In this document: positions 61,259-64,000 of the stretch, piece by piece
Layout of the letters: the number at the start of each line of letters is the position of its first letter
Numbering within the stretch: position 1 is the first letter of the stretch
Assembly (NCBI GenBank): GCA_963700955.1
Contig: CAVOZH010000011.1
Coordinates: forward strand, 310,001 to 374,000
Direction: 5' to 3'
DNA: 64,000 nucleotides
From: Nocardioides_C sp963700955
GTDB lineage: Bacteria; Actinomycetota; Actinomycetes; Propionibacteriales; Nocardioidaceae
Made by a program: the position numbers and the translations under genes
The notes under the pieces: model-generated
What the model was told of the DNA's origin: nothing
Seen by the model: the letters and a program-made list of their open reading frames with translations, nothing else
Database searches by the model: none

Positions 61259-63424
61259 TCAGCTCGACAGGGTGACCATCCGCTGCGTGGCACGGGTCAG
61301 CACCACGTAGAGCGTCGCCCGCCCGGTCTGCGACTCGTGCTCGATCTCGGCGGGCTCGACCACGACGATGCCGTCGAACTCCAGGCCCTTGGTGTCGAGG
61401 CCGGTGAGCACCGCGATCCGGGCGTCCGCTCCCCCGAGCCGGTCGTCGCCGAGCTCGTCCCACGAGTCGACCCACGCCTGCACAGAGGTACGACGGGCAG
61501 CGGGGACGACGATCCCGACCGTGCCCTCGACAGACTCGGCGAGCTCGGCAACCGCCGCTCGAACTCCCGCCTCGAGGTCGGCGACCTGTCGCTCCTCCGG
61601 GTCGATCCCCGTCGAGCGGACCGCATTGGGCAGGTCCGCGTCGAGCCCGACCCGGGCGGCGTAGGCCGCCGCGAAGTCGTAGATCTCCTTGCTGTTGCGG
61701 TAGTTCGTCGAGAGGTGGAACTCGTGGCGGGGCTTGTCGCCGAACGAGTCCTCGCGTGCCCTCGCGGCCTCCGCGGGGACCGGCCACGAGGACTGCGCCG
61801 GGTCGCCCACCACGGTCCAGCTCGCGGCCCGGCCGCGCCGGCCGACCATGCGCCACTGCATCGGGGAGAGGTCCTGGGCCTCGTCGACGAGAACATGGGC
61901 GTACCAGTCGTCCTCGGTGCGGGTCGAGGTCCGCGGCCCGGTCGCGTAGTCGCGGTCGCTGATCGTCGTCACCTCGCGGGTGTTCTCGTCGACCAGGTGC
62001 GCGAGAGGGTCCACGTCCTCGTCGCCGCGATGCTCCGGGACGTCGCCGAGCTGGTACCTCAGCTCGTCGAGCAGCGGTACGTCCTCGACGGACCAGTCCG
62101 ATGCCTTGTGCCCGTCGAGCGCGCCGTTGTGCGACCAGGACTTGGCCAGCAGCGCCAGGTCCTCCTGCGACACGACGCCCTCTCCGACACGGGCCAGGAA
62201 CTCGGGGTCGGCCAGCCAACGCAGCACATCTGTGGCGTCGAGCGGGGGCCACCAGCCGAGCACGAAGTCGAGGAACGCGGCGTTGTCGAGCATCTCGCCG
62301 TTGAACTCCTCCCGGCCGCGGTCGCGACCCCGTTCGCCGCGCACCTGCCGCCACATCACGTCGAGCAGCGCGTTGGCGACCCGCGTCAGCTGGCGGTTGC
62401 GCTTGCCCTGCGAGAGCAGGTGGCGTCGTACCGCCGAGAGGTCACGCGGGCTGAGCACGATGTTCTCGTCGCGGTAGAAGACGCGGAACTCGCGCGGCGC
62501 GCCGGGGACGGCCTGGCGCGCGGTACGGCGCATCAGCTCGGCCATTCGGGCCGCGCCCTTCACGTCGGCCACGGCCGGGTCGTCGTGACGCGTGCCCTTC
62601 ACCCCGTCGACGACCTCGCCGAGGGAGCGCAGCGCCACCGCCGTCTCACCCAGGGAGGGCAGGACGCGCTCGATGTAGCGCATGAAGACGCCCGAGGGGC
62701 CGACGATCAGCACGCCTCCGCTCTCGTAGCGGCGGCGGTCGGTGTAGAGCAGGTAGGCGGCGCGGTGCAGCGCGACGACGGTCTTGCCGGTGCCCGGGCC
62801 GCCGGTGATCAGCACGACGCCCTTGCCCGGAGCGCGGATCGCCTCGTCCTGCTCGGCCTGGATGGTCGCCACGATCGAGTGCATGGAGCGGTCGCGGGCC
62901 CGGGACAGCTGCGCCATCAGGGCGCCCTCGCCGACGATCGGCAGGTCCGTGTCGGCCTCGGCGTCGAGCAGGTCGTCCTCGATGGCCACGACCTTCTGCC
63001 CGGCGCAACGGAGAACCCTCCGGCGTACGACGCCCTGGGGCTCCGCGGCGGTCGCCTGGTAGAACACGGCCGCCGCGGGGGCACGCCAGTCGACGAGGAG
63101 GGAGTCGCGGTTGTCGTCGCGCAGCCCGATCCGGCCGATGTAGCGCGGCTCGTCGCCGTCGCCGTTCAGGTCGAGGCGTCCGAAGACGAGTCCTTCGTGC
63201 GCGGCGTTCAGCGTGGCGAGGCGCTTGGCCGCCTGGAAGACCATGGCGTCCCGCTCGACGAGGCCGCCCTCGTGCCCGAGCCGGCCGCGGCCGTACCCCT
63301 CCTTGGCGAGGGCCTGGGCGTTCTTCGCCGACTGCTCGAGCTGGACGTAGACGCGGTCGACGAACTCCTGCTCCCGGCCGATCTCTCGCCGGGCCAGGTC
63401 GTCATGCGTGGGTTGTGCGGACAA
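61259..63424 (-). CDS. helD: HelD-type RNA polymerase recycling helicase
   Basis: The 721-residue superfamily-1 ATPase has an N-terminal helical arm (~10-60), Walker A in ITGGPGTGKTVVAL, helicase motif II region HVLVDEAQDLSPMQW, motif III VVGDPAQSSW, and motif VI near VVLTRATQRM. HelD removes stalled RNA polymerase from DNA and loosens bound transcripts. In-frame sequence extends to a GTG at 63514, but that stretch is Ala/Arg-rich; I prefer the TTG at 63424 with GAGGAG upstream. The start is not certain. Confidence 0.88.
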   Translation of the reverse strand: MSAQPTHDDLARREIGREQEFVDRVYVQLEQSAKNAQALAKEGYGRGRLGHEGGLVERDAMVFQAAKRLATLNAAHEGLVFGRLDLNGDGDEPRYIGRIGLRDDNRDSLLVDWRAPAAAVFYQATAAEPQGVVRRRVLRCAGQKVVAIEDDLLDAEADTDLPIVGEGALMAQLSRARDRSMHSIVATIQAEQDEAIRAPGKGVVLITGGPGTGKTVVALHRAAYLLYTDRRRYESGGVLIVGPSGVFMRYIERVLPSLGETAVALRSLGEVVDGVKGTRHDDPAVADVKGAARMAELMRRTARQAVPGAPREFRVFYRDENIVLSPRDLSAVRRHLLSQGKRNRQLTRVANALLDVMWRQVRGERGRDRGREEFNGEMLDNAAFLDFVLGWWPPLDATDVLRWLADPEFLARVGEGVVSQEDLALLAKSWSHNGALDGHKASDWSVEDVPLLDELRYQLGDVPEHRGDEDVDPLAHLVDENTREVTTISDRDYATGPRTSTRTEDDWYAHVLVDEAQDLSPMQWRMVGRRGRAASWTVVGDPAQSSWPVPAEAARAREDSFGDKPRHEFHLSTNYRNSKEIYDFAAAYAARVGLDADLPNAVRSTGIDPEERQVADLEAGVRAAVAELAESVEGTVGIVVPAARRTSVQAWVDSWDELGDDRLGGADARIAVLTGLDTKGLEFDGIVVVEPAEIEHESQTGRATLYVVLTRATQRMVTLSS

Positions 63425-63680
63425 GGCGGTGTCACCGTCTCCTCGACGTGCTGGTGCGCTTGCGTCGGCTGGAAAAACCGAGTCGTCAACTCTACCCCGA
63501 GCAGGGCCGGCCACCGGACGGTTTTCGGCGGGTCGAGGAGGGCCTTGCGCCGTCCGTATCCGGGTAGAACGCCCGCTTGGTCACGTTTCGGATTCAGTTG
63601 GGTCGAGCGTCTCCTCCGGCCGCCCGGCGTCCCTAGGCTGTCCCGGGATTTTCTCGGCTCATCACTCGGAAGGGAACGTC

Positions 63681-64000
63681 ATGACGCGTTCGATCAGGCG
63701 CAGCATCTTCACCGTGGCACTGGCCGCCGGCCTCGCCCTCGGCACCGCCGGCACGGCCTCCGCGCAGGTGCTGAACCATGCGGACCAGCGCGGCGACGTC
63801 AAGGCGTATGACCTCGACACCGACCAGCCGGTGGCACAGTCCGGGACGATCACCAACGGCGACATCCTGCGCACCACCCTGGGCCACGGCGACCGCCGGA
63901 TCTCCGTGCGCGTCAAGTTCGCCGACCTGCGACGGGCGGGCGACTTCCGCGGCGACCTCCTGCGCGTCGTCACCAACGAGGGGGTCCGCCGCGACGTCAT
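63681..64000 (+). CDS. secreted protein, 3' end beyond the window
   Basis: The first 106 codons are visible. MTRSIRRSIFTVALAAGLAL and the following GTAGTASA form a signal peptide, cleaved near residue 28 (ASA-QV). The mature start (HADQRGDVKAYDLD) is soluble and acidic and matches nothing I can name. ATG has GAAGGGAA upstream. The 256-bp gap to helD contains the divergent promoters, which I cannot resolve. Confidence 0.75.
   Translation, partial: MTRSIRRSIFTVALAAGLALGTAGTASAQVLNHADQRGDVKAYDLDTDQPVAQSGTITNGDILRTTLGHGDRRISVRVKFADLRRAGDFRGDLLRVVTNEGVRRDV

Noticed and set aside
61337..63811. A long plus-strand open frame across helD
   Set aside because: HelD motifs are unambiguous on the minus strand, and the plus frame crosses the secreted-protein promoter region without any domain.

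Overview
The window is GC-rich throughout, with densely packed genes, many GTG starts, several apparently leaderless genes and actinobacterial families (HelD, DUF6907, NlpC/P60, LPXTG surface protein). Together with a complete Gram-positive-type flagellar locus this points to a motile actinomycete, most likely Nocardioides or a close relative. No rRNA, tRNA, CRISPR array, prophage or insertion sequence is visible.

Layout. 1-2855: the visible part of a two-subunit ABC exporter. 3079-9237: a 2052-residue LPXTG-anchored surface protein with seven repeated modules, two of them identical over 653 bp of DNA. 9684-11795: an aromatic/histidinol-phosphate aminotransferase and a divergent EamA permease. 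11788-39968: a contiguous 28-kb flagellar locus. 40492-42192: a DDAH-family hydrolase and a divergent GntR regulator with two matching operators. 42241-44019: holin-like membrane protein, low-molecular-weight phosphatase and fructosamine kinase. 44207-47761: a secreted protein of ten repeated modules. 48110-50181: a NarL-type two-component pair. 50258-55297: an MprAB-like two-component pair, an MFS permease and an HtrA protease. 55367-59138: three chorismate-using genes. 59273-64000: an unknown anchored protein, a phosphoesterase lipoprotein, HelD and the start of a secreted protein.

The flagellar locus is the core of the window. Minus-strand units are flgB-flgC-fliEFGHIJ-(NlpC/SLT hydrolase)-fliK-flgD-flgE; flbD-motAB-fliL; fliMNOPQR-flhB; flhA plus a small membrane protein; fliC; fliD-fliS-(fliT-like); and fliA. 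The plus-strand unit is flgN-flgK-flgL-fliW-csrA. Six upstream gaps carry the same 28-bp element, TMAG-N15-GCCGA, which matches a sigma-28 (FliA) promoter with constant spacing. The elements serve flgB, flbD, fliM, flhA, fliC and flgN, so FliA may drive early as well as late genes here. The fliC leader has two likely CsrA sites, fitting the FliW-CsrA-flagellin switch. Oddities include FlhB with NPVH in place of NPTH, FliM without the N-terminal CheY-binding peptide (no che genes are present), one FlgE/F/G-class protein only, no flgM, and a fliN whose best ribosome binding site and ATG are out of frame by one base.

The second regulatory story is at 50219-53861. The response regulator gene and the HtrA protease gene carry near-identical upstream regions, with an 11-bp-period TCTCAG direct repeat exactly 28 bp before each start codon, as expected of an MprAB-PepD-like envelope-stress circuit.
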